Positions 51,456-63,626 of a DNA stretch of 64,000 nucleotides are shown piece by piece. Source of the DNA: CAZWCE01 sp964632505 (lineage in GTDB: Bacteria; Planctomycetota; Planctomycetia; Pirellulales; Thermoguttaceae); the NCBI GenBank assembly GCA_964632505.1, contig CAZWCE010000004.1, forward strand, positions 186,001-250,000, read 5' to 3'. Position 1 is the first letter of the stretch. Each line of letters opens with the position of its first letter. Under the pieces are notes generated by a model that saw nothing but the letters and a program-made list of their open reading frames with translations, searched no databases and had not been told where the DNA came from. The position numbers and the translations under genes were made by a program.

Positions 51456-54170
51456 TCAATTCGCCAGTTTGCGAAGCACCGCCTGGAGGATTCCTCCATT
51501 GCGATAATAGGTCAGCTCCACGGGGGTGTCGATTCTTATATTCGCCTGAAAGTCGACCTGTTTGCCTTCGGGCGACGTTGCGGTGACGGAAATCCGATCG
51601 CCGATCCGGAAGTCCTCCCCGAGCGGTTCGATATCGAAGACCTCCTCGCCGGTCAGCCCGAGCGACTTCCAGGAATCGCCCGCGGTGAATTCGAGCGGGA
51701 GCACGCCCATGCCGACGAGATTCCCGCGGTGGATCCGCTCGTAACTTTCGGCCAACACCGCCCGGACGCCCAAGAGCGAGGTCCCCTTGGCGGCCCAGTC
51801 GCGGCTGCTGCCGGTGCCGTACTCCTTGCCGGCCAAGACGACCAACGGAACTCCCTCCTCCCGGTACTTCATGGCGGCGTCGAAGACGCTCATCGTCTCA
51901 CCGTCGGGCAGATGGCGCGTCACTCCGCCTTCGGTGCCCGGGGCGAGCAGATTACGGATGCGGATATTGGCGAACGTCCCCCGAGTCATCACGCGATCGT
52001 TGCCTCGCCGGGAACCGAAGCTATTAAACTCTTCCGGCGGCACGCCATGCTGCTGGAGATAGCGACCGGCCGGGCCGTCCGGGGCGATCGCCCCCGCGGG
52101 AGAGATGTGGTCGGTCGTGACCGAATCGCCCAGCGCTACCAAGACCCGCGCTCCGCGAATCTCGGGCGGATTCTCGGCGGTCCATTCCATCTCCTTCAGA
52201 AACGGCGGCTCTTGGACATAGGTGCTGTCGGGATCCCACGCGAACAGTTCCGACGCCTCGGTGGCGATGGCGTTCCACATCTCGCTGGAGGAGTAGACAT
52301 CGGCGTAGCGGCGGCGGTACATTTCCGGATCGATCGCCCCGGCGACCGTCTTTTCGATCTCTTCGTCGCTCGGCCAAAGGTCTTTCAGGAAGAGAGCGTT
52401 CCCTTCGGTGTCTTGGCCCAGAGGTTCCCGGAGCAGGTCGTGATTCAGGGTGCCGGCTAGGGCGTAAGCGATCACCAGCGGTGGGCTGGCCAGGTAGTTC
52501 GCCTTGACAAGCGGATTGATGCGTCCTTCGAAGTTCCGGTTGCCGCTGAGCACCGACGTGGCCACCAGATCGCCATTCTTGATCGCTTCGGCCACCGGCT
52601 CGGGAAGCGGGCCGCTGTTGCCGATGCAGGTCAAACAGCCGTACCCGACCGTTTGGAAGCCGAGGGCGTCGAGCGCCGGAGTGAGCCCCGCTTTTTCGAG
52701 GTAATCGGTCACCACGCGCGAGCCGGGCGCCAGGCTCGTCTTGACCCAGGGTTTCCGCCGGAGCCCCTTTTCGACCGCCTTTTTCGCGATCAGGCCCGCG
52801 GTGAGCATCAGACCGGGATTGCTCGTGTTCGTGCAACTGGTGATCGAAGCGATCGCGACCGTGCCGTGGCCGAGCGAAGCGGTTTCCCCCTCGAGCTCCA
52901 CCTCGACCGTCTTCTCCTTTTCCGCCTCCGAGAGGGCGAATCCCCGCTGGTCGGTCGGGGCGGCGAGCGTTTTCCGGAACGCTTCTTTCATTTGCGAGAG
53001 CGGGAGGCGGTCCTGAGGGCGTTTCGGGCCTGCCAGCGACGGTTCGACCGAACCGAGATCGAGCGAGAGAACCTTAGTGTACTTTGGCACACCCGCCTCG
53101 GAACTTCGGAAAAGCGACTGTTCCTTCGCGTACCGCTCGACCAGGTCGACCTGATCTTCGGAGCGACCCGTCTCCCGGAGGAATTCGAGGGTGCGGTGAT
53201 CGATCGGGAAGAACCCCATCGTCGCCCCGTATTCGGGTCCCATGTTCGCCAAGACCGACCGATCGACAACCGGCATCGTATCGACACCGCTGCCGAAATA
53301 CTCGACGAACTTGCCGACGACCCCTTCCTTGCGAAGCAGCTCGACGACCGTCAGCACCAGATCGGTGGCGGTGACGCCGGGGGCGAGCTTGCCGGTCAGT
53401 TCCAGGCCGACCACCTGCGGGGCGAGCATGTAATAGGGCTGGCCGAGCATGACCGCTTCGGCCTCAATGCCGCCGACGCCCCAGCCGAGCACGCCGGTGC
53501 CGTTGATCATGACGGTGTGGCTGTCGGTCCCGACGAGCGTGTCGGGAAAGGCGACCGGCCCTTGAGCATCTTCCCCCACGCGAACGACCTGGGCCAGGTA
53601 TTCGAGATTGACCTGGTGGATGATGCCGACCGAAGGAGGGACGGCCCGGAAATTGTCGAACGCCTTTTGCGCCCAATTCAAGAGAGCGTACCGTTCCCGG
53701 TTGCGGTCGAATTCGAGTTCGACGTTCCGTTTCAGAGCCTGGTCGGTGCCGAAATAGTCGGTCTGGATCGAGTGGTCGATGACCAGATCGACCGGAATGA
53801 GCGGGTTGATTTTCGAGGGATCGCCGCCGAGACGTTGCATCGCGTTGCGCATCGCCGCCAGATCGACGACCGCCGGAACGCCGGTGAAGTCCTGCAAGAT
53901 GACCCGGGCCGGCTTGAACGGCAACTCGGCGGGCTCCATGTCGGGATTCCAACCGGCCAACCGCTCGACATCCTCGGTGGTTACCTGGAAACCGTCGCAA
54001 TGACGCAACACCGCCTCGAGCAGCACGCGAATCGAATAGGGCAGATCTTCCAGGCGGACTTTCCCGGCCTCCTCCAGGGCCGCCAGTCGGTACATCGCGA
54101 CGGCGCCGCTTCGTGTTTCCAGTGTCGATCGGGCTTCAAAAGGGTCGTGCAATGGGGAGGACATCGGCAT
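51456..54170 (-). CDS. acnA: Aconitate hydratase A
   Basis: 904 residues, the length of AcnA/IRP-type aconitases. It isomerises citrate to isocitrate in the citric acid cycle. Cluster-ligand cysteines are in SITSCTNTSNPGLM and GCLTCIGNSGPL. Other conserved parts are LQDFTGVPAVVDLAAMR, VDLVIDHSIQTD, GTDSHTVMINGTGVLGWGVGGIEAE and, in the swivel domain, GKEYGTGSSRDWAAKG. AAGGTG precedes the ATG at 54170; an in-frame ATG two codons later is equally possible. It follows purQ by 95 bases on the same strand. Confidence 0.97.
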   Translation of the reverse strand: MPMSSPLHDPFEARSTLETRSGAVAMYRLAALEEAGKVRLEDLPYSIRVLLEAVLRHCDGFQVTTEDVERLAGWNPDMEPAELPFKPARVILQDFTGVPAVVDLAAMRNAMQRLGGDPSKINPLIPVDLVIDHSIQTDYFGTDQALKRNVELEFDRNRERYALLNWAQKAFDNFRAVPPSVGIIHQVNLEYLAQVVRVGEDAQGPVAFPDTLVGTDSHTVMINGTGVLGWGVGGIEAEAVMLGQPYYMLAPQVVGLELTGKLAPGVTATDLVLTVVELLRKEGVVGKFVEYFGSGVDTMPVVDRSVLANMGPEYGATMGFFPIDHRTLEFLRETGRSEDQVDLVERYAKEQSLFRSSEAGVPKYTKVLSLDLGSVEPSLAGPKRPQDRLPLSQMKEAFRKTLAAPTDQRGFALSEAEKEKTVEVELEGETASLGHGTVAIASITSCTNTSNPGLMLTAGLIAKKAVEKGLRRKPWVKTSLAPGSRVVTDYLEKAGLTPALDALGFQTVGYGCLTCIGNSGPLPEPVAEAIKNGDLVATSVLSGNRNFEGRINPLVKANYLASPPLVIAYALAGTLNHDLLREPLGQDTEGNALFLKDLWPSDEEIEKTVAGAIDPEMYRRRYADVYSSSEMWNAIATEASELFAWDPDSTYVQEPPFLKEMEWTAENPPEIRGARVLVALGDSVTTDHISPAGAIAPDGPAGRYLQQHGVPPEEFNSFGSRRGNDRVMTRGTFANIRIRNLLAPGTEGGVTRHLPDGETMSVFDAAMKYREEGVPLVVLAGKEYGTGSSRDWAAKGTSLLGVRAVLAESYERIHRGNLVGMGVLPLEFTAGDSWKSLGLTGEEVFDIEPLGEDFRIGDRISVTATSPEGKQVDFQANIRIDTPVELTYYRNGGILQAVLRKLAN

Positions 54171-54265
54171 GGGATCAAGTCACCTTTCTGAGTCGAATGT
54201 CATGGCGCGAAACACGGCATTTTCCGCAGTTTCTATCCAAGTAATCTGCCTTTTTCATGCAATGG

Positions 54266-55066
54266 TCATGCGAAGAAGTTCACGGCGTTTCGGAACATCG
54301 CCAGCCCGTCGCCCTCACACCCGGCTTCGCCGCGTGTCCAACGGGGGTGCTGGGTGGGATCGATATGGCGTTCCGGATGGGGCATCAGTCCGAGGACGCG
54401 CCCCGTGGCATCGCACGCGCCGGCGACGTTGCCCATCGAACCGTTCGGATTGTCCGGCGGAGCAAGCACGCCGTCTTCGAGGTAGCGGGGGGACCGCTCG
54501 GCATCGAGTGGGGCGTAGCGAAGACAGAAGTGCCCGGCCGACTGGAGGCGATCGAACGTTTCCCGATCGTGTGTGACGAACCGTCCCTCGGCATGGGCGA
54601 TCGGCAGATACATCGATTCGATCCCCTTCAAAAAGACGGAGTCGGACTCTCCGACCGCCAGTCGCACCCAGCGATCGTCGAAGATCCCGGAATGGTTCCA
54701 GGTGAGGGTGGCCGGGGCGGGCCCGGCCGGGGTTTTCTCGAAAAGGAGATTCGATTTGATCAATACTTGAAAGCCGTTGCAGATGCCGAGAATGAGCTTC
54801 CCATCCTGCTTGAATTCCGTGAGCACCTCGGCGAGGTGATGCTGCATCTGAACGGCGAGAATCTTGCCGGCGGCCACGTCGTCGCCGTAGCTGAATCCGC
54901 CCGGGATGCAGAGCATCTGATGGTCGTCGAGCTGTTTCGGATTTTCCAAAAGCCGTTGGATGTGGACCCGCTGAGCAACGGCGCCGGCCGTCTCGAAGGC
55001 GAACGCCGTTTCCAGATCGCAGTTGGTGCCGGGAGCCCGCAATATCAGAACGCTGGGTTGAGCCAT
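54266..55066 (-). CDS. purQ: Phosphoribosylformylglycinamidine synthase, glutaminase subunit
   Basis: 266 residues from ATG 55066. PurQ releases ammonia from glutamine for FGAM synthesis. The nucleophile Cys is in LGICNGFQVLI, APGTNCD and IPGGFSYGDD form the oxyanion region, and LMPHPERH carries the catalytic His/Glu. It is slightly longer than the Bacillus protein (about 227). A longer upstream frame adds 24 unsupported residues. It lies 47 bases after purL, its partner. Confidence 0.95.
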   Translation of the reverse strand: MAQPSVLILRAPGTNCDLETAFAFETAGAVAQRVHIQRLLENPKQLDDHQMLCIPGGFSYGDDVAAGKILAVQMQHHLAEVLTEFKQDGKLILGICNGFQVLIKSNLLFEKTPAGPAPATLTWNHSGIFDDRWVRLAVGESDSVFLKGIESMYLPIAHAEGRFVTHDRETFDRLQSAGHFCLRYAPLDAERSPRYLEDGVLAPPDNPNGSMGNVAGACDATGRVLGLMPHPERHIDPTQHPRWTRGEAGCEGDGLAMFRNAVNFFA

Positions 55067-55113
55067 GAGGGAGTTTCCAAAGAGCGTAAAGGATTCAACA
55101 TGCGAATATATGT

Positions 55114-58006
<2,893 letters not shown>

Positions 58007-58023
<17 letters not shown>

Positions 58024-58852
58024 CGCGATGGTTCTTTGCTTCTTCGAGTAGCGGTTTCAGTTTGGAGGGATCGTCCCGATCGACGGCCTCGCGGAGTCGC
58101 GCCAGTTGGTCGGCGAAGGCGTCGATCGAATGGAGCACGTGATGACGGTTCGCCGAGAAGATGTCGTTCCACAAGGTCGGGTCGCCCGCGGCCAGGCGGC
58201 TGGTGTCGCGGAAGCCGGTCCCGGTGAAGGGATAGGCCTTCTCGGTCAAAGTGGCGGCGAGCGCGACGGCGACCGCGTGCGGCAAATGACTGGTCATGGC
58301 GAGGATCCGGTCGTGTTCGGCCGGCTCCATGGCGATCACCTGACTGCCCATGCCTTGCCAGAGGGTCTGCAATCGCTCGAGGTCCTCACGGGGGGCTCCA
58401 TCGCGGGGAGTGAGAATCGCCAGTCGGTCGCGGAACAAGTCGGCGCTGGCGTGCCGGGCACCTTTTTTCTCGCTTCCGGCCAGGGGGTGCCCTCCCAGAA
58501 AGCGGCAGCCCCGCGGCAGCGGTTCGGCCAATTCGCGGCAGATCTGCTCCTTGGTGCTTCCAGCGTCGGTCAACAGGGCCCCTTCGCGGCAGTGTTCGGC
58601 GGCGAGTCGGACATGCCCGGAAATCATCCCGACCGGACTGCAGACGAAAACCAGATCCGCCTCGCGGACCCCCTCCGCCAGGTCGGTGGTGCTGCGATCG
58701 ACCGCCCCGACGGTCTCCGCTTCGTCGAGACTCTCGCGGCGATGCCCGATGCCGACCACGTCGGCGGCCAGTGCGTTCTTCTTGAGCGCCAGGCCGATCG
58801 ATCCGCCGATCAGCCCCACTCCGATGATAGCGACAGAGGGTTTTGCATCCAT
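58007..58852 (-). CDS. tyrA: Prephenate/arogenate dehydrogenase
   Basis: 281 residues. It oxidatively decarboxylates prephenate or arogenate in tyrosine synthesis. The NAD site is VAIIGVGLIGGSIGLALK, and FVCSPVG, TDAGSTKEQI and LGGHPLAGSEKKGARHA are family motifs, the last with the catalytic His. There is no chorismate mutase or ACT domain, so it is the short monofunctional form. Substrate preference cannot be told. The 3' end overlaps purL by 17 bases. A terminator separates it from the cytochrome gene upstream. Confidence 0.93.
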
Positions 58853-59024
58853 AGTCCCATCATTTTAGCAAACGGGACTCTTTTTGAGATGGGGCCCCAC
58901 GCAAGAGGGGGCCGGCGTCTCTTGTGAACCAGGTGAGGGGGGTGACGAAACGAGTCTGCAAGCCGAATCCTTGTCGGGGGACGGCTCCTCCGCTTCGGGT
59001 AAGACGCCGATCTCGTGGTTCCCT

Positions 59025-59056
59025 AAAAAAGGCCGCGTTTCCAGGGAAACGCGGCC
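59025..59056 (-). terminator. Intrinsic terminator after the propeller-cytochrome gene
   Basis: GGCCGCGTTTCC (59031-59042) and GGAAACGCGGCC (59045-59056) are perfect inverted arms of 12 pairs, followed on the minus strand by six T (59030-59025). It lies 35 bases past the stop codon at 59091. Confidence 0.93.
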
Positions 59057-59090
59057 CGGTGGAGAATCTTTGATCGCCGGAGGTCGCGGT

Positions 59091-60956
59091 CTACAGCGAG
59101 AGGACGTACTCGACCAAGTCGTTGATCTGCTGGTCGGTCAGGCCCTCGATGTCGCCAAGCACATCGCCGTGCTTGCCTTCGACAAAGACTTCCTTCATCT
59201 CGACGTAGCGTCCGTCGTGCATGTAGGGGGCGGTACGCCAGACCTCGATGAGGGTGGGGGTGTCGAACGTATCGCGACGATCGAACGGTCCGCGGCTGCC
59301 GACGTCGTGCAACTGCAGGTCGGTGTACAGCGGGGCCGGGTGGCACTGCGCGCAACCGACATCTTCGCTCTCGAAGAGTTTCTTGCCGCGCTGGGCCGCC
59401 TCGCTCAGCTTGCCGTCGACCAAGTAGGGGCTCTTGAGCGGCTCGAGCGCCATGAGGTAGGCGTCGATCGCCTGGGCGTCTTCCTCGGGACGCACGGCGA
59501 ATTGGATGTGCCGGATCCCCGCCCGGACGGCCGTCTCGGCGTCGCCCCGGACGCCGGAGATCATCGCCGGAGGCGTCTTATGGGCCAGCAGCATGCTCTT
59601 GGCGTTCTTAGGATTACCGAGTCCGTCGTTCATCAGGTCCCAATTCAGGGCGTCGACCCGGGCGTTCGGGTGGCAGCTCGTGCAGCTTTGCCACTGTTGG
59701 AAGCAGAGGGCGGCGTCGTGGAAGTTCCGCTCGCCGATGCGCTCGGGAGTCATTTTCGGATCGGGGCCCAGGGCGATCGTCTTGACCTGGGCGCCTTCGG
59801 GGGCATCGAGATTGACCACGTCGAGGGTGTCGGCGAAGTACATCGCGATGAAAACCTGCTGTCCCAGCACGGCGAAACCGCGGGGGCTGTTGCCGTTGAG
59901 CTTGATGCGCTTCTTCAGCCCGACCAGGAACGCCAGATCGTTCGGCACGTCTTCGATGGTGGCCGACGAATAGGCGCCGCGGTCGTCGTAGGTGCCGGCC
60001 TCCTTGGCCTCCTCGATCGTCTTGGGCAGTTTGGCGAGCTTCTCGTGCATGCCGACCGCGTCGATGACCGTCAGTTCGTGGGTTCCGTAATGCGTGACGA
60101 AGATGGTCTTGGCGTCCTTGGAGGCCTTCACCTCGTAAGGATTGGCCGCGCCGAGGTCGACGTCGTCCAACAGCACCGTATTGACGAACTCGCCGGTCTC
60201 GGCATCGAGAATCGAGAGGGAATTGGTGTTCATCCAGCCGCGTTCGAGCTGGGTGGTCGGCATCTGATACCGGGCGAGAATGCCGGTGACGTAGGCGTAT
60301 TTGCCGTCGGCCGAAACGCAGATGCCGTGCAAACTCGAGGCCCCGTTGGGAAGACGCACGTTCTTGGCGGTGCGATCCTTCGTGTCGATGACGGTCACTT
60401 CGCTGGCCACGTCGAACGAATCGGCCGGATCGTTCGGCAGGAGATTCGCCACGAAGAGCTTGCTCCCCTCGGGGGTGATCGCCGAGTCGACCGGCTCCCG
60501 ATCGCAAGGCACTTCGGCGACCTGCTTTTTCGCCGTCAGATCGTAGATGACGACGTTGTCGTTGAACTGATTGCAGACATAGAGCGTCTTGCCGTCGGGA
60601 CTGATCGAAGGACCGCAAGGAGTATGACCGGCCGGAAGGGTTTCGGCGACCTTCTTCGCATCGAGCGGGACAATGGCCACGTGGCCGCCGTAATAGCCGC
60701 AAGTGATGTAGAGGACCTTGCCGTCGGGCGAGAGGACCATGCCGTTGGGTTTCGCCTTGAGGGGAATCTGCTCGAGGATTTCCCCGTCGGAGACGCGGAG
60801 GATCGCCAATTCGGCGGAGTCATGCTCCAGGACGTAGAGCGACTTGCCGTCCTGCGAGGAGATCACGTCGATCGGGCCCTGGTATTCCGCCGCTCGGATC
60901 AGACCCATTCCCAAAAACAACGGGATGATCATGGCTGCCAAGAATCGTTTCATCAT
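59091..60956 (-). CDS. Secreted beta-propeller protein with di-heme cytochrome c domain
   Basis: 621 residues. A signal peptide covers about 1-22. Residues about 25-390 contain repeated YVTN-like beta-propeller strands (SQDGKSLYVLEHDSAELAIL, SPDGKVLYITCGYYGGHVAIV, SPDGKTLYVCNQFNDNVVIYD). The last 200 residues resemble the MauG/CcpA di-heme family: CTSCH near 430 and CAQCH near 540, then DTPTLIEVWRTAPYMHDGR. It probably works in the periplasm as an electron-transfer or peroxidase-like enzyme; the substrate is unknown. GGAGGAAA precedes the ATG and a strong terminator follows. Confidence 0.86.
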   Translation of the reverse strand: MMKRFLAAMIIPLFLGMGLIRAAEYQGPIDVISSQDGKSLYVLEHDSAELAILRVSDGEILEQIPLKAKPNGMVLSPDGKVLYITCGYYGGHVAIVPLDAKKVAETLPAGHTPCGPSISPDGKTLYVCNQFNDNVVIYDLTAKKQVAEVPCDREPVDSAITPEGSKLFVANLLPNDPADSFDVASEVTVIDTKDRTAKNVRLPNGASSLHGICVSADGKYAYVTGILARYQMPTTQLERGWMNTNSLSILDAETGEFVNTVLLDDVDLGAANPYEVKASKDAKTIFVTHYGTHELTVIDAVGMHEKLAKLPKTIEEAKEAGTYDDRGAYSSATIEDVPNDLAFLVGLKKRIKLNGNSPRGFAVLGQQVFIAMYFADTLDVVNLDAPEGAQVKTIALGPDPKMTPERIGERNFHDAALCFQQWQSCTSCHPNARVDALNWDLMNDGLGNPKNAKSMLLAHKTPPAMISGVRGDAETAVRAGIRHIQFAVRPEEDAQAIDAYLMALEPLKSPYLVDGKLSEAAQRGKKLFESEDVGCAQCHPAPLYTDLQLHDVGSRGPFDRRDTFDTPTLIEVWRTAPYMHDGRYVEMKEVFVEGKHGDVLGDIEGLTDQQINDLVEYVLSL

Positions 60957-61539
60957 TGCTCAATTTCCTCCTTCAAACCGCCCGGCATGAGAAAGCCGAC
61001 TGAAAAGCCCCCTTTCTTTTCCTTCCGCGAACGGAAACAAGCGTTCCGCCGACTTCGGCTCATCCCCCTCTTCGAGCAAGAAGGGAGAAGCCGAGCGAGG
61101 CGAACAACGGGCTCTCGAGTGGCCATGTACCGCATGGTCGGGCAGCGATAGCGTTTGACGCGTCGGTAAGGGATGCGCGTGGTAGGATGGATCGGATTTC
61201 ACGAATTCGGAAACGGACCTTCCCGGATGGGATGGCGGAAATGCGACATGGAATCAGTCCGGTGACGGCCTTCTCCCGTCGAGGGAGCCAAGCCAACAGT
61301 CTGCCGGAAGGAACGTCTCCACGGTATCATTATGATTCTTTTCGGGGGCGATTGCAATAGAATGCGATTTTCCTCGGAAAAAAATCCATCGGAGCGGTCC
61401 GCCCCTTCCCTCTCAGGTGGTGGAGCCGTTGGAGAAAAAGCCTTGACTCACGCCGGTCCTTGCAGGAGGATGGATGAGGCACAAGTGGCATTCCCGCGGT
61501 TCCCCCCCCTGTCTGATTGCCTGGAAGGAAGATGATTCG
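60957..61539 (+). other. Intergenic region, 583 bp, between divergent genes
   Basis: It lies between the propeller-cytochrome gene (minus) and the DUF1080 gene (plus). Apart from ribosome sites at both edges I see no convincing promoter pair, hairpin or RNA gene. Frames inside have no family similarity. Confidence 0.4.
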
Positions 61540-62319
61540 ATGACGTTCTCCCGTGGTTCTCTTGCGTGTTTTCCGATGGTACTTCTCGGCTGTCTTTCAT
61601 TCGCCTTGGCGGAAGAGTCGGTTCGGCGTGTCGAAACCGAGGGAGATGCTCCTTCCGATGCCGTGGTGATTTTCGACGGCGAAACGACCGATCTTCTGGT
61701 CGGCCCCGACGGCGGCATGTGTCCCTGGCCGGTCGAAGACGGTGTCTTGGTGTGCGATCCCTCCATGCAGCCCCGGCAACAGGGTCTCTGGACAAAATTA
61801 CATTTTCGCGATGCCCAAATCCACGTCGAGTTCATGATTCCCGAATCGCAGAAGGGCAAGCCGGGCAACAGCGGGCTCTATCTCCACGGGTTGTTCGAGC
61901 ACCAGATTTTCAACTCGGTCGATCGCCCCGGCAAGCCGGAGGGGCTGATCGGCTCGGTCTACGGCGTGAGTCCGCCTCTGGTCAACGCCGGGCGCGCGCC
62001 GGGGAAGTGGCAGACGTACGATATCATTTTCATCGCCCCACGCCGAAACGAACGGGGAGAGCCGGTCGAGCCGGGTTCGATCACCTCGCTGCTCAACGGG
62101 GTACTCGTGCAGCACCAGTCGGAATTCACCAAGCGGGTTTCGGTCTACACGCCGCTGCACTTCCGGACGACCCCTTACGCCGAAGCGATTCTCGAAAGCT
62201 TGAAACAAACCGAATGCGGACCGATGCAGTTGCAGGATCACGACAGTCCGACGCGTTTTCGCAACATCTGGATTCGGCCGCTCGACGACAAGGCGTTCCT
62301 GTTCGAACCGGAAAGATAA
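61540..62319 (+). CDS. Secreted DUF1080 (3-keto-disaccharide hydrolase-like) protein
   Basis: 259 residues from ATG 61540 with AAGGAAG upstream. A signal peptide spans about 1-24 (SLACFPMVLLGCLSFALA). The rest is a DUF1080 domain, a concanavalin-like fold: VVIFDGETTDLL, WPVEDGVLVCDP, HFRDAQIHVEFMIPE, GNSGLYLHGLFEHQIFNS and the closing FRNIWIRPL. Several members hydrolyse 3-keto-glycosides; planctomycetes have many copies. The role is inferred. The ThuA-like gene follows by 168 bases. Confidence 0.9.
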   Translation: MTFSRGSLACFPMVLLGCLSFALAEESVRRVETEGDAPSDAVVIFDGETTDLLVGPDGGMCPWPVEDGVLVCDPSMQPRQQGLWTKLHFRDAQIHVEFMIPESQKGKPGNSGLYLHGLFEHQIFNSVDRPGKPEGLIGSVYGVSPPLVNAGRAPGKWQTYDIIFIAPRRNERGEPVEPGSITSLLNGVLVQHQSEFTKRVSVYTPLHFRTTPYAEAILESLKQTECGPMQLQDHDSPTRFRNIWIRPLDDKAFLFEPER

Positions 62320-62487
62320 TGGCGAGGGTACAGGCACGGAAGCGAAAAAACCGGCGAAATGATGGAAATGCCGTCCCGGCTGGGGTATATTTGCTGTGTG
62401 ACGGTTGCAAACGTTCCGTATGGTTCCCCGTGCTTGCCGGCCGGTGTCCGGCGAAGGTCCCACGAAATAGATCGAGAGGAGAAAAAG

Positions 62488-63384
62488 ATGACGATGCAAC
62501 GACGAGCCTTTCTTGCCCAAGCCGGTCTCGGCGCCGCCATGGCCGCGACTTTTCCCTGGAAGCGGGCATTCGGCCGGAGCGCCGATGCGAGAATCCTGTA
62601 TTTCACCCGCTCAGCCGGTTTCGAGCACTCGCCGGTGCGGCCCGGTCCCGACGGATTGAGTCTCTCCGACAAGGCACTGATAAAACTCGGCAAGCAATAC
62701 GGCGTCGAGGTGGTCTGCACGAAGGACGGTTCGGTCTTCGACGGCGATTTGGATCAATTCGACTGCATTGCCTTCTACACGGCCGGCAATCTGGACAATC
62801 CCAAGTCGAAGCAGAACACCCCGCCGATCACCGAGCGCGGGAAAGAGCGATTCTTGCGGGCGATCCACGACGGCATGCCGTTCGTGGGATTCCACTCCGC
62901 CACCGACACCTGGAAAACGCCGGGTCCGCGAAACGAAAACCAGACCGAGTTGGATCCCTACATCGAGATGATCGGCGGGCAGTTCATCGTCCACGGCAAG
63001 CAGCAGGACGGCAAGATGGTCATCACCAAACCGGTCGAACTGCCCTGCCTGAAGGATAAGGGCGATTCCTTCACCCTCTTCGAGGAATGGTACGCCTTGA
63101 AAAACTTCGACCCGAATATGCACGTGATTCTCGTGCAGGACACCGAGGGCATGGAAGGCGAATGCTACCAGAGACCCTCCTTCCCCGCCACCTGGGCGAA
63201 GAAATACGGAAACGGCCGTGTGTTCTACACCTCGATCGGTCACCGGGATGAACTTTGGGAAGACCCGTTCTTTTTGGAGATGGTCGTCGACGCCTTCTCT
63301 TGGGCGATGGGCGAGTACGACATCGATCTGACGCCGAATCTCAAAGAGGTCGCGACGAAGGCCCACATTCTCCCCGGAAACTGA
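62488..63384 (+). CDS. Secreted ThuA-like protein
   Basis: 298 residues from ATG 62488, with GAGAGGAG upstream. The start MQRRAFLAQAGLGAAMAATFP resembles a twin-arginine signal. The body is the ThuA domain, a glutamine-amidotransferase-like fold: ARILYFTRSAGFEHS, FDCIAFYTAGNLDNP, GMPFVGFHSATDTW, IGGQF and FYTSIGHRDELWEDPFFLEMV. ThuA proteins occur with sugar oxidoreductases and DUF1080 proteins, and a role in keto-sugar metabolism is suspected but not proven. A terminator follows. Confidence 0.9.
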   Translation: MTMQRRAFLAQAGLGAAMAATFPWKRAFGRSADARILYFTRSAGFEHSPVRPGPDGLSLSDKALIKLGKQYGVEVVCTKDGSVFDGDLDQFDCIAFYTAGNLDNPKSKQNTPPITERGKERFLRAIHDGMPFVGFHSATDTWKTPGPRNENQTELDPYIEMIGGQFIVHGKQQDGKMVITKPVELPCLKDKGDSFTLFEEWYALKNFDPNMHVILVQDTEGMEGECYQRPSFPATWAKKYGNGRVFYTSIGHRDELWEDPFFLEMVVDAFSWAMGEYDIDLTPNLKEVATKAHILPGN

Positions 63385-63457
63385 TCTCCCCAATTCGACG
63401 AAATCAGCCTGCCCCCTCGGCTGAGCTTTTCTCACTCGTTCGAGGGGCACGCTCCTC

Positions 63458-63488
63458 CCCTCCTGCCCCTTATCCAGGAGGGTTTTTT
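63458..63488 (+). terminator. Intrinsic terminator after the ThuA-like gene
   Basis: CCCTCCTG (63458-63465), a nine-base loop and CAGGAGGG (63475-63482) are followed by six T. It lies about 75 bases past the ThuA stop codon. Confidence 0.9.
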
Positions 63489-63626
63489 CATTTCCGACGC
63501 TTTTTTTGGATCTCTTATTGATTTTCGGCGTGCTTCTTTGGCGTCGTTTTCGCCAGAGATGGTAGACCGTTTTTATTTAACGAAAAAACCATCTCGCTTT
63601 TTCCGAAGCAAGGGAGGGACGGGACC

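Noticed and set aside
58884..61151. Plus-strand open frame of about 755 codons opposite the propeller-cytochrome gene
   Set aside because: Antisense to a gene with signal peptide, heme motifs and terminator on the minus strand; the translation has no recognisable domain.
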